Source of the DNA: Marinobacter similis
GTDB lineage: Bacteria; Pseudomonadota; Gammaproteobacteria; Pseudomonadales; Oleiphilaceae
Direction: 5' to 3'
Length of the DNA: 64,000 nucleotides
Assembly: GCF_000830985.1 (NCBI RefSeq)
Contig: NZ_CP007151.1
Location: forward strand, 2,232,001 to 2,296,000
Below the pieces are notes generated by a model. That model saw only the letters and a program-made list of their open reading frames with translations. It did no database searches and was not told the DNA's origin. Position numbers and translations under genes: made by a program. How positions within the stretch are numbered: the stretch's first letter is position 1; every line of letters starts with the position of its first letter. Positions 11,386 to 20,826 of the stretch are shown piece by piece.

Positions 11386-11400
11386 GCAAGAGACGTTCCA
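11386..11400 (-). promoter_or_regulatory. Sigma-54 (-24/-12) promoter of amtB
   Basis: On the minus strand the sequence reads TGGAACGTCTCTTGC. GG at -24 and GC at -12 have exact sigma-54 spacing, and it matches the consensus TGGCAC-N5-TTGC in all but one position. It lies about 70 bases before the amtB GTG start, and the role fits an ammonium transporter. Confidence 0.75.
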
Positions 11401-11477
11401 AAACAAGGCAAAAGTAGAAGCGCTGGTGAGTTGGGTAAGTGTTAGTGAAGTTTTATAGGGCTTTTCGCACTATTTGC

Positions 11478-11492
11478 GCACCAAAATAATGC
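11478..11492. promoter_or_regulatory. NtrC-like enhancer site upstream of amtB
   Basis: GCACCAAAATAATGC matches the NtrC palindrome GCACCA-N3-TGGTGC in the whole left half and four of six bases of the right half. It lies about 80-90 bases upstream of the sigma-54 promoter, a normal enhancer distance. A weaker overlapping GCACTATTTGCGC lies just beside it. Confidence 0.55.
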
Positions 11493-11536
11493 GTTAATGT
11501 CAGGTTTGCACCGTATTGGGTAGGGCGCCTGGTTAC

Positions 11537-12487
11537 TTACCAGGTAATGTCATTACTGGTGGCGTCGTCTTCAAGCAAAATCTCAGGCGAGGGGGGCGCC
11601 TCAAAATCGATGACGGTCTCCTTCTCAAGCGCGCCCGATTGCACAAGCTCCCGAAGCTCAATTTCCTGCTCTTTTTGAGGGCCCGACAGATCGATGATGA
11701 TCTCTACCCGGCGGTTCTTGGCGCGGAGCTCCGCGGTGTCGTTGCTGACCCGCGGCTGGGTGTCGGCTAAGCCTTTGACGGCCAGCCGGGTTGGTTCTAC
11801 CTCTTCCACCGCCAACAGAGCATTGGCCACGGCCGCGGCTCGTGCTGCAGAGAGATCCCAGTTGCTGTAGAACCGGGACGTGCGGATGGGGATGTCGTCG
11901 GTGTGCCCCTCCACCGTTAGTTTGCCCGGGATCTCGGCAAGAACATCTGCCATGTCCAGCAACAGGGTTTCGAAGTCGTAGGTTAGATTGGCCGAGCCGG
12001 AGGGGAAAGAGCCTTTTTCTTCGATCCGGATCACAATCCGCCGCTGATCCTCATCCTGAGCCACATTGATGCGCCCATCTTCAATGGCCTCATCCAGCAC
12101 CTCAAGGATGTCTTGGGTGCTCTGGTCCAGTTGGTCCTGGGTGGCGGCCTCAATGGCTTGTTCAGTTGGGCTTTTGAGGGTCTGAAGCTCAGGCTTCTGG
12201 TCGGTGGTCGTCTGCTTGACCTCGTTCACTACGGTGGGCTCGGGCGGCGCCGGAGAGAACTTGTCGAAGATCGGGCTGGTGCCCATGGGGATTTCCAGAG
12301 CAGGGACGTCGCGCTGAACCCCGAACGCCTTCGACAGCTCACCGGCAATTTGCTTGAACTTCATGGCGTCGATCTGGGAAAAGGACAGCAGCAACACGAA
12401 GAAGCACATCAGCAGAGACATCAGATCGGCAAAAGTGACGACCCAGGCCGGGATGCCCGGCTTTTCCTCTTCCGGTAATTCGTCCAT
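11537..12487 (-). CDS. pomB: Na+-type flagellar stator protein PomB
   Basis: MotB/PomB stator subunit, 316 residues. A single N-terminal helix carries the ion-binding Asp in 'WVVTFADLMSLLMCFFVLLL', closely resembling Vibrio PomB. A plug/linker region follows, then an OmpA-like peptidoglycan-binding domain ('VEGHTDDIPIRTSRFYSNWDLSAARA'). It lies three bases after pomA and acts with it to anchor the stator and conduct ions. Na+ preference is inferred from similarity to PomAB and is not proven. The reading frame is intact. Confidence 0.9.
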   Translation of the reverse strand: MDELPEEEKPGIPAWVVTFADLMSLLMCFFVLLLSFSQIDAMKFKQIAGELSKAFGVQRDVPALEIPMGTSPIFDKFSPAPPEPTVVNEVKQTTTDQKPELQTLKSPTEQAIEAATQDQLDQSTQDILEVLDEAIEDGRINVAQDEDQRRIVIRIEEKGSFPSGSANLTYDFETLLLDMADVLAEIPGKLTVEGHTDDIPIRTSRFYSNWDLSAARAAAVANALLAVEEVEPTRLAVKGLADTQPRVSNDTAELRAKNRRVEIIIDLSGPQKEQEIELRELVQSGALEKETVIDFEAPPSPEILLEDDATSNDITW

Positions 12488-12490
12488 GGC

Positions 12491-13267
12491 TTACCCGTTT
12501 GCCGCTTCTGGTTCGCCGACTTTGGCGCGTTCTTTGGGAGGCAGGTAACTGGACAGCAGCTGCTCAATTACACGCGGGTTGGTGCCTTCCTGAATCGCCA
12601 CCAGGGCGTCGATGTACAGGGACTGCATGCGCGCCTCTTCGGTCATCCGCAGCGACAGCTTGTCCGCAATGGGTGATGCAATCATGGTGGCCAGCATGGC
12701 GCCGTACAGAGTGGTCAGCAGGGCCACAGCCATGGCCGGGCCAATGGATTTCGGGTCTTCCATGTTCGATAGCATCTGCACCAGGCCAATCAGTGTGCCG
12801 ATCATGCCCATGGCCGGCCCGACGTCGGCCAGCGCGGTAAACACTTTTGCGCCGGAGCGGTTATGGTCCAGGGTCATAAGCCGCTCTTTGCTCAGCAACT
12901 GTTTGATGGTGTCGCCGTCCTGGCCATCAACCAGCATCTGAATGCCCTGCGCCAGGAAAGGGGATTCGACGTCGCGCCCTTCCAGGCCCAGCACTCCTTC
13001 CTTGCGGGCAATCTGGGCTACCTCTACAAGCTCCTCGATCGCGGCCTGGGTTTCCGGCAGCTTGAACTTGAAGGCACGGGCGGCGGCGCCAAAGGCGCCC
13101 AGAAACTGGCTGAAACTGAACTTGGCCAGCACCACCAAACTACTGCCGCCGATCACGATCAGTAGGGAAGGGCCGTTGAGGAAAACATCGGGCGAGACGC
13201 CTAGAATAACCGCGGAAGCGATGAGTAGTATGGCGCCGACAAGGCCAATCAGGGTGGCAAAATCCAC
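12491..13267 (-). CDS. pomA: Na+-type flagellar stator protein PomA
   Basis: MotA/PomA stator subunit of 258 residues with four membrane helices. The first two lie near residues 5-50 ('DFATLIGLVGAILLIASAVI', then 'SLLIVIGGSSLVVLAKFS'). The second pair, around 'VGPAMGMIGTLIGLVQML' and 'AMAVALLTTLYGAMLATMI', contains the Pro that transmits torque. The cytoplasmic loop between them contacts the FliG rotor. The short N-terminus 'MDFATLIG' resembles PomA more than the longer MotA type. It is first of the two stator genes. No chemotaxis or flagellar genes adjoin it. Confidence 0.9.
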   Translation of the reverse strand: MDFATLIGLVGAILLIASAVILGVSPDVFLNGPSLLIVIGGSSLVVLAKFSFSQFLGAFGAAARAFKFKLPETQAAIEELVEVAQIARKEGVLGLEGRDVESPFLAQGIQMLVDGQDGDTIKQLLSKERLMTLDHNRSGAKVFTALADVGPAMGMIGTLIGLVQMLSNMEDPKSIGPAMAVALLTTLYGAMLATMIASPIADKLSLRMTEEARMQSLYIDALVAIQEGTNPRVIEQLLSSYLPPKERAKVGEPEAANG

Positions 13268-13332
13268 GTCTTCTCCAGGGAATCAAGCTAAGAAAGGAAC
13301 AGGTGAAAGAGTACGTTCGGTTTCCGTCGCAA

Positions 13333-13752
13333 TCAATTCGAATGTGTAAATTTGTTTTGCGCGTCCTGATGATCTTTCCACGCCGCGTAGCGGTGCAGGT
13401 CCGATTCCACCAGCTTCAGGCACAGGGCAACCACACCGGCGTCATCAATAAAGCCGAACCCGAGGATCAGATCGGGGATCACATCCAGGGGGTTGAGAAC
13501 GTACAGCAGCGCGCCAGCAACTGCTGCAATGGTTTTCCAGGGCACGTTGCGGTAATTGCCGTACCAGTAGTCCCGGATCATTGCAAACATAAGCTTGATG
13601 TCGGCGCTGAAGCGGTTGAGCTTGCCACTGCCTTTCACTTTTTCCTCAATGGCCCGCTGGCGCTCCAGCAGGGTTTCCAGATCGGCGCGATGCACCTTGC
13701 CGGATTCGGCATTAAGCTGTTTTTCCGCGTTTTTCTCAGTAAACAGGGCCAT
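13333..13752 (-). CDS. YkvA-like DUF1232 membrane protein
   Basis: Protein of about 139 residues with the DUF1232 core 'YVLNPLDVIPDLILGFGFIDDAGVVALCL', in which the NP-D-IPD stretch is typical. An upstream charged helix ('LETLLERQRAIEEKVKGS') precedes it. The frame is open to 13866, but the ATG at 13752 has AAGGA nine bases upstream and gives 'MALFTEKNAEK', so I chose it. Function unknown in the family. Confidence 0.75.
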   Translation of the reverse strand: MALFTEKNAEKQLNAESGKVHRADLETLLERQRAIEEKVKGSGKLNRFSADIKLMFAMIRDYWYGNYRNVPWKTIAAVAGALLYVLNPLDVIPDLILGFGFIDDAGVVALCLKLVESDLHRYAAWKDHQDAQNKFTHSN

Positions 13753-13831
13753 TACAGCGTGTCCTTCTGGCAGAGGTAAATGCAGCAACCATGATCGCGC
13801 AAGCCTGAGCCGGTTGCCAACCATTACGCGC

Positions 13832-14088
13832 TTAACGGTGTTTGTACTGGGTTGGGCAATAGCCACGGTTTACCCCGGCCGGCCGGAGCTGACGGTGTTT
13901 GGTGCGCCGTCCACTCACCCGTTTGCGCCAGAGCCGAAAGCTGGATGGCTTCAGTTCCCGTCGCATCAGGTGAATCACCTCTTTTTCACTCAGCCGTAAA
14001 GGTGCTCTATGGCCTCGAATGGGGTGCGGTCCTCCCATGCCATTTCGATGATTCTCGATAGTTCTGGTGGTGAAAATGTTGATGTCAT
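13832..14088 (-). CDS. DUF2805 / TIGR03643 family protein
   Basis: Small protein of about 85 residues, too broken to appear as one frame. From the ATG at 14088 it reads 'MTSTFSPPELSRIIEMAWED' then 'RTPFEAIEHLYG' and meets a stop; adding one G near 14007 continues with 'LSEKEVIHLMRRELKPSSFR' and 'LWRKRVSGRRTKHR'. This is the DUF2805 signature. The 'EAIEHLYGLSEKEVIHLMRR' stretch looks like a helix-turn-helix, which suggests nucleic-acid binding but is not proof. From memory, this family is often found near cryptochrome/photolyase genes; a cryptochrome DASH lies 1.2 kb away. Confidence 0.75.
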
Positions 14089-14149
14089 AGGCAGCGCCCC
14101 TGCTAGTCCAGCTAATGAGGGGGTTCTACGTTGGTCGGTTCAAAGTCGG

Positions 14150-14769
14150 TCAGCGTTCTTCCGTTTTCTGGTAGCGATTTCTCAATTTCGGCGGGATCTG
14201 GCCCAGTTGTTTATCCACCAGCGCCGCCATGGCAGTGTTGATAGGCTGAACGTTCAGGCCGGGCTCCAGGGTTTTCAGCAGGTAGGCGGCCGCCTCGGCG
14301 GTCGAGAGGTGGTGCTCGGCGGGTGCTTTTCGGACTACATACTGCGACGTCGGCGGGTGCGCAAAATGGAATCGGGGCAGGGCGGCAATGTGTGGATTCA
14401 GGTGCAGGATCTTCGCGGCCTTGCGCCAGGTGCCGTCTAGCAGCAGCCAGCTTTTGATGGCACTGGTATTGGCTTCCTCAAGTGGCTGGCTGGCGGGGCC
14501 GGGAAATAACACCGCCGTGCTCGCGTTCAGGTCTGCAGAGCTCAATCCGGCCTGCTGCAGTTGCTCGGGGGATTCACCCACCACAACCTGCACCTGGCCC
14601 AGGCAGCGTTCAAGAATTCTGAGAGTGCCCTTGCTGCGCCCTACCTCTGTCGGGTGCTGTATGACCGTAATAGGAGTGCCATTGGCGACCGCCTGGCACT
14701 GGTCACATACGCAAATGTTGGCGTGCAGCTGGCAATGCGGCAGATGGCTCGCTGCCGGTGCCGATTCAC
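14150..14769 (-). CDS. DTW-domain tRNA-uridine aminocarboxypropyltransferase
   Basis: DTW-family enzyme (TapT/YfiP type) that transfers the 3-amino-3-carboxypropyl group of SAM to a uridine of tRNA. Seen are the Cys cluster 'LPHCQLHANICVCDQCQ', 'ITVIQHPTEVGRSKGTLRIL', and the hallmark 'LLLDGTWRKAAKIL' (DxTW). The start is unclear. No start codon lies in this frame near the first Cys, but a GTG at 14769 overlaps the DUF6231 stop as GTGA, which would require a one-base error near 14740. I infer this by analogy with the other breaks. Third in the cryptochrome-DUF6231-DTW set. Confidence 0.8.
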
Positions 14770-15263
14770 CACCAGGCCTTGCCCCACATTTCCGGGTTGG
14801 CCCAGTTGTCGGGGTTGTTCCAGGCGCGTTTGTGGTTATAGGTGTCGAGGTTATAGGTGTAGAGCGTGAGGGTTCCGGTCTCACCCTGTATTTCGGCGTG
14901 GCGGCGAAAGCCCAGGCCGATGAAATCCTTGAAGGCCCAGTCCGGGGTGTCGCCCACCAGCACGGCAATTTGATGGGTGCCGTAATTGCGCAGCTGGCCC
15001 AGCAGCAGAGCGCCCTCGCCGTGGGGCAGGTGCTCGAGGGTATCGGTGATCAGGGCCAGGTCCTGGACTGCAGCTGGCGGCAGTGCCGCATTGGGGTCTG
15101 CGGTGTCCAGGCGCAAGATCCGGGCGTCGTTCTTGTGGCTTTGCCAGCGTTCAGCCACCTCTTGCGCCACGGCACCACAACACACCAGCGTTGCCGGCTG
15201 GGTGGTGTCGATGATCCGCGCGAGTACCTCGCGGGCGCTGCCGGTGTTGGTTGGTGCGGTCAT
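14766..15263 (-). CDS. DUF6231 family protein
   Basis: 165-residue soluble protein, apparently Rossmann-like: 'PATLVCCGAVAQEVAERW' resembles a nucleotide-binding turn and 'QDLALITDTLEHLPHGEGALLLGQL' a methyltransferase-type motif IV. It recalls a small SAM-dependent methyltransferase fold, but no catalytic assignment is possible. Its ATG overlaps the cryptochrome stop (TATGA), and its stop overlaps the likely start of the DTW gene, so the three are probably translated together. Confidence 0.7.
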   Translation of the reverse strand: MTAPTNTGSAREVLARIIDTTQPATLVCCGAVAQEVAERWQSHKNDARILRLDTADPNAALPPAAVQDLALITDTLEHLPHGEGALLLGQLRNYGTHQIAVLVGDTPDWAFKDFIGLGFRRHAEIQGETGTLTLYTYNLDTYNHKRAWNNPDNWANPEMWGKAWW

Positions 15264-16585
15264 AGAATTGGCCAGTCTGCTGCGTCTACCGTGTGTAAGC
15301 CCACCGGCTGCTCGGCGTGGCCATCCCAGCTATCCACAAAGGTGCCGACGGGATCGTACTGCTTGGCCTGCTTGTCCAGATTGAACTGTCGCAACCCGCG
15401 GGGATCGGCGCCCACGCCAGCCAGGTATTGCCAGTTGCCGTAGTTGCTGGCGACATCATAGTCGATCAGCTGCTGCTCAAACCATGCCGCACCGTAGCGC
15501 CAGTCCAGTTCAAGTTCGTTGACGAAACAGCTGGCCACCAGTTGCCGGGCCCGGTTGCTCATGTAGCCGGTTTCACGGAGCTGATTCATGGCAGCGTTCA
15601 CCAGCGGGTACTCGGTAGTACCCTGACACCAGGCCATGAATCGGTGTCCGTAGAAGGTTGCCGGCCGCTTCTTGCGCTGCACTCCGTCCCGGCGGAACAG
15701 GTTGGCACCATGTTTCAGTGCGTACCAGTAGTAGTACTCCCGCCAAAGCAGCTCGAACCAGAGCCAGTACGTCGACTCGTTGCTGGTCTCGGTGCGCTCG
15801 TACTCGGTGATGCTCTCCGCCACTTCCCGCACCGACAGGCAGCCATTGGCAAGCCAGGGTGAGAATTTTGAGGATGAATCCCACTTGTCGAGTTCGTTCC
15901 GGGTCTCTTTGTACTGGGCAATGCCGTGGTCCACAAACAGGAACTGCTTCAGCTGCGCCAGCCCCATCTCTTCGCCACCCCGGAATGGCAGTGGGTGCAG
16001 TGGATCGGCAATGGCGGGGCAGTCCCCGCGGTTGTCCTCCGGAAAACCCGGTGGTGGCGGCAGGGAAGTCAGGGTGCGAATGCGCAGCCGTTCGGAATTG
16101 CGCTCGCCGGTTTTCTCCACCTGCTTACGAAACTGCGAAAAGGTGTCCGGGAGCTCGTCCAATGTCATCGGCAGTGAGCCTTCGGTGAACAGGCTCAGGG
16201 TCTCGAATTGCTGAAACAGGGTGTTGGGCAACTGCTCCTTGAGGCGCTGCCATTGGCCAGCTTCCTGGGTTCCAGGCTGGCGGGAACGGATGATGCGGGC
16301 GATGCGATGCTCGTGGGCCAGCTTGGGCAGGACCGTTTCCGGCTCTCCGTAGGCGATGTGCAGCCGTTGCCCCAGCTCCCGCAAGCTGCGTTCAAGGGCC
16401 GTCAGGCTTTGCCAAAGGAAGCGCCAGCGGTGAGTGCCCATGGCACGGGACTGCAGAGGGCCGGGGGCGAACCAGCGCGGATCCACCACGTAGACGCAAA
16501 GCAGGACGTCGGACTTTGACGCGGCCAGCAGGGCGGCGTTGTCGTGCAGGCGAAGGTCCCGGGTGAACCAGTAGAGAGTGTGCAA
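15260..16585 (-). CDS. Cryptochrome DASH
   Basis: DASH-family cryptochrome/photolyase of 441 residues. The N-terminal photolyase domain starts 'MHTLYWFTRDLRLHDNAALL', and the DASH-like 'TFSQFRKQVEKTG' is present. The FAD-binding helical domain includes 'TYWLWFELLWREYYYWYALK', 'TGYMSNRARQLVASCFVNEL' and the DASH-type end 'FNLDKQAKQYDPVGTFV'. DASH proteins repair cyclobutane dimers mainly in single-stranded DNA and may also sense light. The frame is intact. It is first of an overlapping set with DUF6231 and the DTW enzyme. Confidence 0.9.
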   Translation of the reverse strand: MHTLYWFTRDLRLHDNAALLAASKSDVLLCVYVVDPRWFAPGPLQSRAMGTHRWRFLWQSLTALERSLRELGQRLHIAYGEPETVLPKLAHEHRIARIIRSRQPGTQEAGQWQRLKEQLPNTLFQQFETLSLFTEGSLPMTLDELPDTFSQFRKQVEKTGERNSERLRIRTLTSLPPPPGFPEDNRGDCPAIADPLHPLPFRGGEEMGLAQLKQFLFVDHGIAQYKETRNELDKWDSSSKFSPWLANGCLSVREVAESITEYERTETSNESTYWLWFELLWREYYYWYALKHGANLFRRDGVQRKKRPATFYGHRFMAWCQGTTEYPLVNAAMNQLRETGYMSNRARQLVASCFVNELELDWRYGAAWFEQQLIDYDVASNYGNWQYLAGVGADPRGLRQFNLDKQAKQYDPVGTFVDSWDGHAEQPVGLHTVDAADWPIL

Positions 16586-16672
16586 GTCGGTGCGCTCCTA
16601 TCCAATACTTGGCCAGTTTTCAGGTGCTGAAATGTACGCCCTTAAGCCGGCAAGAGATTATTGCCAGGTGGA

Positions 16673-17260
16673 TTAGGCGATGCCGAGGCACTGCTTGAAG
16701 AACACGCGCACGAACCGCTCCAGCGGCTCCGTCGACTTGACCACCTTGGATCGGAGGATTGCACCTTCCCAGCCGGAAAGCAGCAGGCTGGCCGCGTCTG
16801 AAGCGTTGATGGAGGAATCTATGGCACCGGCAGCCTGGCCTTCGGCGATGCAGCGCTCGAAACGTTGTTCCCAGCCTGAGAACACCCGATTCAGGCGCAG
16901 GCGGAAGGTTTCGTTCTGGCCGGCAAGCTCCTGGCCCAGGTTGCCGATCAGGCAGCCGCTGGTGTATTGGCAGTTGGCCATGGATTCAAAGCCGGCATCA
17001 AAGTAGGCCCGCAGCCGGTCAACACAAGAGCGGCTGGAATCGCTGAGAATCCGATCCAGCGTTGTATCGTATTCCTGAGCGAAGGTGTCGATGACGGCCA
17101 GGCCGAAATCGTTCTTGCTGCTAAAGTAATGGTAGAACGAGCCTTTGGGCACGCCCGCTGCCGTCAGGATGGCGTTAAGGCCGGTGGCACTGAAGCCCTT
17201 CTGGCCGATTAGCTCGGCGCCGGTCTGAATAATGTGATTGCGAGTGTCGTTCGATTGCAT
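16673..17260 (-). CDS. TetR-family regulator, NemR-like
   Basis: 195-residue TetR repressor. The N-terminal HTH includes 'LNAILTAAGVPKGSFYHYFSSKNDFGLAVI', and the ligand domain carries 'TSGCLIGNLGQELAGQ'. The HTH and 'GCL' region resemble E. coli NemR/AcuR, which sense reactive electrophiles through cysteines. It is divergent from the formaldehyde dehydrogenase gene, and the 87 bases between hold a TAGAC/GTCTA palindrome matching the NemR-box style. So it probably represses itself and frmA and is released by electrophiles. The inducer is inferred. Confidence 0.85.
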   Translation of the reverse strand: MQSNDTRNHIIQTGAELIGQKGFSATGLNAILTAAGVPKGSFYHYFSSKNDFGLAVIDTFAQEYDTTLDRILSDSSRSCVDRLRAYFDAGFESMANCQYTSGCLIGNLGQELAGQNETFRLRLNRVFSGWEQRFERCIAEGQAAGAIDSSINASDAASLLLSGWEGAILRSKVVKSTEPLERFVRVFFKQCLGIA

Positions 17261-17271
17261 GGATGATAGAT

Positions 17272-17286
17272 TAGACCGGTCGTCTA
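17272..17286. promoter_or_regulatory. Palindromic operator between the TetR gene and frmA
   Basis: TAGACCGGTCGTCTA is an inverted repeat of TAGAC and GTCTA around a five-base centre. It sits 12 bases before the TetR start and 62 before the frmA start. It resembles the NemR box (TAGACC...GGTCTA), so it is the likely site for the TetR protein to control both genes. Confidence 0.7.
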
Positions 17287-17287
17287 G

Positions 17288-18459
<1,172 letters not shown>

Positions 18460-18466
18460 GCAGAGT

Positions 18467-18498
18467 TGATCAGGGCGGGGCTGCACCCGCCCTGATCA
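18467..18498. terminator. Strong hairpin between convergent frmA and the OmpA-like gene
   Basis: GATCAGGGCGGG (18468-18479) and CCCGCCCTGATC (18486-18497) are a perfect 12-bp stem with a six-base loop. It lies in the 42 bases between two convergent stop codons. There is no clear T tract on either strand, so it may act as a bidirectional terminator or 3'-end stabiliser. Confidence 0.6.
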
Positions 18499-18501
18499 CT
18501 G

Positions 18502-19547
18502 CTAGCGGTCGGTCAGCTTGAGCTCGATGCGCCGGTTCTTTTGTAGGGCATCCGGCGTGGTGCCGCTGGCAACCGGGAAGAACTCGCCAAAGCCGGCGGC
18601 CACCATGCGCCTCTCCGGCACGCCCTGAGCAGCCAGGTAACGCACCACCGCCACCGCCCGAGCAGTCGACAGCTCCCAGTTGGAGGGGAACTGCTGGGTA
18701 TTGATCGGGATCAGGTCGGTGTGGCCATCAATCCGCAAAATCCAGTCAATGTCGCCGGGAATGGCGGCGACCACGTCGAGCAGCACCTCAGCCAGCTTGT
18801 CCAGCTCGCTTTTACCCTCGTCACCCAATTGCGCCGAACCGGAGGCAAACAGCAGCTCCGACGGCAGCAGGAAGCGGTCACCCACCACCCGGATGTTTTC
18901 ATTGGTCGCCAGGATGTTCCGCAACCGGGAGAAAAATTCGGACTGGTACTGTTCCAGTTGATTCACCCGTTCCGCCAACAGGGTATTCAGCCGCCGGCTA
19001 ACATCTTCCAGCTCATCCTCTTTCTCTGCGGTTTCCTGCTTCTGCAGCTTCAAGCCGCAGTGATTTGCCGTAACTGTGCCTGCAGGGAGGCAATCTGGTT
19101 CGACAGGCGCAGAATCATCGCCTGTTGGCTGGCGGAGAGCTGATCCTGCTCTTCCAGTTCCTCGTTCATGCTGGCCAGGCGCGCGGCCCGGGCCTCGGCG
19201 TCTGCAGATTGCTGCATTAGCTGGTTTCGGGAAGCGTCCAGGCGCGCCTGCAGGTCCTCATTGCGAGACAGGGAATCGCTGTAATCGTCCTGCACAGCTG
19301 CCATTTGCTGCTCCAGGGCCTCGGTCTTGCTCTGCTCCAACCCAAGCAACTGGGAGATTTCATTGAGGCGCTGGTTCAGGCGAGCCAGTTCCGTGTTGCG
19401 ATCAGACAGCGTCTGGGACAAGTACAGCTGACTCACGACATAGACCAGCAGCATGAAGATCACCAGCATCAGCAGGGCCGACAGGGCGTCCACGTACCCG
19501 GGCCAGACGTTGGTGGCACTGCGGCTGCGGCGCTTGGAGCCGATCAT
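18502..19547 (-). CDS. MotB/OmpA-like coiled-coil envelope protein
   Basis: About 348 residues once rejoined. One N-terminal helix ('YVDALSALLMLVIFMLLVYV') carries an early Asp before the helix, as in stator B subunits. A long coiled coil follows (about residues 50-200: 'LNQRLNEISQLLGLEQSKTE' and on), then a C-terminal OmpA-like peptidoglycan-binding domain ('RIDGHTDLIPINTQQFPSNW', 'NRRIELKL'). The frame breaks near 19054 and one base restores the link. The ATG at 19547 overlaps the MotA-like stop. It is much longer in the coiled coil than MotB, so it is likely an ion-driven envelope machine of unknown task rather than the flagellar stator. Confidence 0.8.
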
Positions 19548-20272
19548 GACTGCAGGCTGTCTTCGTCCACGATGTCCACCAGGTTGGTGACACCGGTAAG
19601 CCACTCCTCGAGGCCGTCATAGAACCGGTTCTGGGCATGGCCGGCCTGGATGTCCAGAAAGCCCAGGATCAGCGAGCCGCCAAGCCCCAGCAGGGAGGAG
19701 CTGAAAGCGGTACCCATGCCCTGCAGCGGGGTGAGCAGGCCGGCCTGGAGATCAGCGAAAACCTTGCCGAAATCACCCTGGCCCATGTCCAGGTTGGTGA
19801 TGACCTCGCCCACCGCATTGATGGTGCCGAGCAAGCCCCAGAAGGTGCCTAGCAGCCCCAGAAACACCAGCAAGCTGATGAAATAACGAGTAATTTCCCG
19901 TTGTTCGTCCATGCGCGAGTGAATGCCATCAAGCACCGTGCGCAGGGACAGAGTAGAGAGCTTGAAGCGGTCGCGCTTGGATTCCTCACCCAATTGCCGC
20001 GCGAGCGGTTTCAGCAACCGGGGTTCCTGCAGCACCGACAGTCCCGAGTGGCCGGTGCGAAACTGGGAGATCCAGCGCATTTCCGGGAACAGCACGAACA
20101 CCTGCCGGTAGGTCAGCCCGATGCCGACAATCAAAACGCCCACGATCAGCAGGTTGAAAACCCAGTTCGCCATGAACGCGGTCATCAGGGGTTTGTGGAT
20201 CAGCACGCCGACGATCAGGACAACGGCCAGGAACAGTGTCATCCAGAAAAGGGTGTGTTTTGGATTGCTCAT
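19544..20272 (-). CDS. MotA/TolQ/ExbB-like proton channel protein
   Basis: 242-residue membrane protein of the MotA/TolQ/ExbB superfamily. Two N-terminal helices (about residues 8-55), a cytoplasmic middle, and two C-terminal helices around 'ITRYFISLLVFLGLLGTFWG' and 'GMGTAFSSSLLGLGGSLILG', which form the ion channel. It partners the OmpA-like coiled-coil protein, whose start overlaps its stop. The sequence is distinct from pomA at 12.5-13.3 kb, so the genome has at least two stator-like pairs. No Zorya, Tol or TonB genes adjoin it. Confidence 0.8.
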   Translation of the reverse strand: MSNPKHTLFWMTLFLAVVLIVGVLIHKPLMTAFMANWVFNLLIVGVLIVGIGLTYRQVFVLFPEMRWISQFRTGHSGLSVLQEPRLLKPLARQLGEESKRDRFKLSTLSLRTVLDGIHSRMDEQREITRYFISLLVFLGLLGTFWGLLGTINAVGEVITNLDMGQGDFGKVFADLQAGLLTPLQGMGTAFSSSLLGLGGSLILGFLDIQAGHAQNRFYDGLEEWLTGVTNLVDIVDEDSLQS

Positions 20273-20366
20273 GGAATTGGTCAGCCGTATGGGACATTCC
20301 TAAAAAAGCTAGCACAGATTATGAGATGCTGTGGCTGACATTGCCGGGGATTAATCGAGGAGTCCT

Positions 20367-20821
20367 ATGTCAGACCAACAGCCATTCCGTTTCCGATTCC
20401 GTGTGCGCTACGGCGAGTGTGACGCCCAGGGCGTGGTATTCAATGCCCGCTACGCGGACTTTGTCGACATCGCCGTGAACGAGTACATACGCACCCTGTT
20501 TGGGGATTACCAGCGCCTGCTGGACCAGGACCTGGATATTCAGGTAGTGAGCCTTACCGTAAACTGGAAGGCACCGGGCCGGTTTGACGACGTGCTGGAA
20601 GCGCGCATTCGGGCAGGACGGATCGGCAATACCTCGTTCACCCTGCATCTGGAATTCTATCGGTTTGGTGAGGAACAATTGATCGCCGACGCGACATCAC
20701 CTATGTGATGATTCAGCCGTCAAAGATGGAAAAAGTGGCGGTGCCGGGAACGATCAGGGAATTACTGGAGGCGGGCGCACCCGGCGTGCTGATAAGCCAC
20801 GCCGGGGAGCAGGTACAGTAG
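20367..20821 (+). CDS. YbgC-like acyl-CoA thioesterase
   Basis: Hot-dog fold thioesterase, about 151 residues. The N-terminal 'FRVRYGECDAQGVVFNARYADFVDIAVNEY' is the 4-hydroxybenzoyl-CoA thioesterase/YbgC signature, with the Asp of 'ECDAQGVV' as the likely catalytic residue. The frame breaks near 20691; one base restores 'DADITYVMIQPSKMEKV' and the gene ends at the TAG at 20821. The start follows a GAGGAG about eight bases upstream. The true acyl substrate is unknown. Confidence 0.85.
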
Positions 20822-20826
20822 GCTGA

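Noticed and set aside
14388..15443. A 351-codon plus-strand open frame over the DTW and DUF6231 genes
   Set aside because: Antisense to two recognised genes; no family resemblance.
18502..20272. A Zorya-like anti-phage system
   Set aside because: The MotA-like and OmpA-like pair recalls ZorA/ZorB, but no ZorC, ZorD or ZorE gene is next to it.
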